Shown piece by piece: positions 6,792-7,686 of a DNA stretch of 7,686 nt. Location of the stretch: contig JAFGDX010000003.1 in the NCBI GenBank assembly GCA_016931875.1, positions 1 to 7,686 of the forward strand, given 5' to 3'. Positions within the stretch are counted from its first letter, which is position 1; every line of letters starts with the position of its first letter. The position numbers and the translations under genes are program-made. The DNA comes from Prolixibacteraceae bacterium. GTDB taxonomy: Bacteria; Bacteroidota; Bacteroidia; Bacteroidales; Prolixibacteraceae. The notes beneath the pieces were generated by a model. That model was not told the origin of the DNA and made no database searches. It was given only the letters and a program-made list of their open reading frames with translations.

Positions 6792-6797
6792 AAAGGA
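6792..6797 (+). promoter_or_regulatory. Shine-Dalgarno-like site of prfA
   Basis: AAAGGA lies 8 nt before the prfA ATG at 6806. It is the clearest ribosome-binding-site match in the window, since the other genes have only A-rich leaders. It favours the start at 6806 over the out-of-frame ATG at 6786, which would give a 13-codon peptide ending at TAG. Confidence 0.5.
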
Positions 6798-6805
6798 AAA
6801 ATAAA

Positions 6806-7686
6806 ATGGCACAATACGCATTATTAGAAAAATTCGAATCGATAAAACACCGCTACGAAGAAGTGGAGCAGCAAATTACGGACCCGGAAGTAATTGCCGA
6901 CATGAAGCGCTATGTAAAATTAAACCAGGAATACAAAACACTTCAAAAACTGGTGGCCAAATTCCAGGAATATAAAAATCTGGTCGACAATATTGAATCA
7001 GGGAAAGAAATCCTGGCCGAAGAAAGCGATGAAGAAATGCGAGAAATGGCACGGGATGAAATTGAAGTTTCAGAAAAACTCATTCCAGAAAAAGAAAAGG
7101 AGATAAAATTGTTGCTTGTTCCGGCCGACCCCGAGGACAGCAAAAACGCCATCCTCGAAATTCGTGCAGGAACCGGCGGCGACGAAGCAAGTATTTTTGC
7201 AGGCGACCTTTTCCGCATGTACTCCAAATTCTGCGAGAAAAAAGGCTGGCGAATGGAAGTTACCAACCTGAATGAGGGCACGGCCGGAGGCTACAAGGAA
7301 ATTGTAGCCAAAGTAAGCGGTGATGGGGTTTACGGAATCCTGAAATATGAATCGGGGGTGCACCGTGTTCAGCGCGTTCCGCAAACCGAAACCCAGGGCC
7401 GGGTGCATACCTCGGCGGCAACAGTAGCCGTTCTTCCCGAAGCCGAAGAATTTGATGTGGAACTGAAAGAGTCGGACATCCGGAAAGACACCTATTGTTC
7501 ATCTGGTCCGGGCGGCCAGTCGGTAAACACCACCTACTCAGCCATACGTTTGACTCATATTCCAACCGGAATTGTGGTTACCTGCCAGGATGAAAAATCG
7601 CAGTTGAAAAACCTGGCCAAAGCCATGTCGGAATTGCGAACCCGAATTTACAACATGGAATACCAGAAATACATCGATGAAATTTC
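6806..7686 (+). CDS. prfA: Peptide chain release factor 1 (RF1), C-terminus outside the window
   Basis: The reading frame stays open from the ATG at 6806 to the right edge (293 codons), against about 360 aa in full-length RF1, so roughly 60-70 residues are missing. RF1 reads UAA and UAG stop codons in the ribosomal A site and triggers peptide release. The N-terminal helical domain runs to about residue 100. The stop-codon tripeptide is P192-Q-T194 within [19 protein letters not shown]; the PxT form marks RF1 rather than RF2 (SPF). The catalytic GGQ is at 236-238 in [20 protein letters not shown], close to the E. coli position (233-235). [17 protein letters not shown] at the edge is normal for RF1. 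The P before GGQ and the S after it differ from the canonical AGGQH but fit Bacteroidota RF1 as I recall it. It follows purM by 98 nt on the same strand; pyrF is the expected next gene. Confidence 0.98.
   Translation, partial: MAQYALLEKFESIKHRYEEVEQQITDPEVIADMKRYVKLNQEYKTLQKLVAKFQEYKNLVDNIESGKEILAEESDEEMREMARDEIEVSEKLIPEKEKEIKLLLVPADPEDSKNAILEIRAGTGGDEASIFAGDLFRMYSKFCEKKGWRMEVTNLNEGTAGGYKEIVAKVSGDGVYGILKYESGVHRVQRVPQTETQGRVHTSAATVAVLPEAEEFDVELKESDIRKDTYCSSGPGGQSVNTTYSAIRLTHIPTGIVVTCQDEKSQLKNLAKAMSELRTRIYNMEYQKYIDEI

Noticed and set aside
6786..6827. Short frame [13 protein letters not shown] before and overlapping the prfA start
   Set aside because: It is 13 codons long, out of frame with prfA and without its own ribosome-binding site. 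The AAAGGA site points to 6806.
7070..7565. Two overlapping minus-strand open frames opposite prfA
   Set aside because: The plus strand encodes RF1 with intact PxT and GGQ motifs throughout this stretch, so the antisense frames are shadows.

Overview
The window looks like chromosomal DNA of a Bacteroidota bacterium, probably an environmental, polysaccharide-using lineage. Reasons: moderate GC with A-rich, mostly Shine-Dalgarno-free start regions; matches to the Bacteroidota promoter -7 element (TAnnTTTG); a release factor 1 whose tip reads GPGGQS; a PurM of the variant form I recall from Bacteroides relatives, followed directly by prfA; and a lipoprotein sulfatase. Genus-level placement is not possible from this sequence alone.

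Layout. The left half is on the minus strand and reads, in transcription order: an HD-domain phosphohydrolase (3516 to 2866), a VOC/glyoxalase-fold protein (2748 to 2359), a secreted lipoprotein sulfatase with C-terminal HEAT-like repeats (2254 to 365), and a GNAT acetyltransferase cut by the left edge (353 to beyond 1). Sulfatase and acetyltransferase are only 11 nt apart and are probably cotranscribed. The VOC gene lies about 100 nt upstream of the sulfatase and may belong to the same transcript, although a GC-rich palindrome lies between them. The right half is on the plus strand: a long-chain acyl-CoA synthetase (3761-5425), an intrinsic terminator (5447-5486), a PurM-family AIR synthase (5538-6707) and prfA, cut by the right edge (6806 onward). 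The two halves diverge from a 244-nt AT-rich region (3517-3760).

How the genes work together. The right half is housekeeping: fatty acid activation, purine synthesis (FGAM to AIR) and translation termination. In Bacteroides relatives purM and prfA are often followed by pyrF, so pyrF is the expected next gene outside the window. The left half combines one accessory function (sulfate ester or sulfamate removal at the cell surface or periplasm) with small enzymes of unknown substrate. There is no SusC/SusD pair, glycoside hydrolase or sulfatase-maturating enzyme in the window, so the sulfatase's substrate cannot be inferred from context.

No rRNA, tRNA, CRISPR array, transposase, phage gene or recognisable defence system was seen. 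I found no strong candidate for a new biological system. The most useful leads are a REP-like hairpin directly upstream of the prfA ribosome-binding site, the divergent PurM, the palindrome upstream of the sulfatase, and the sulfatase itself.
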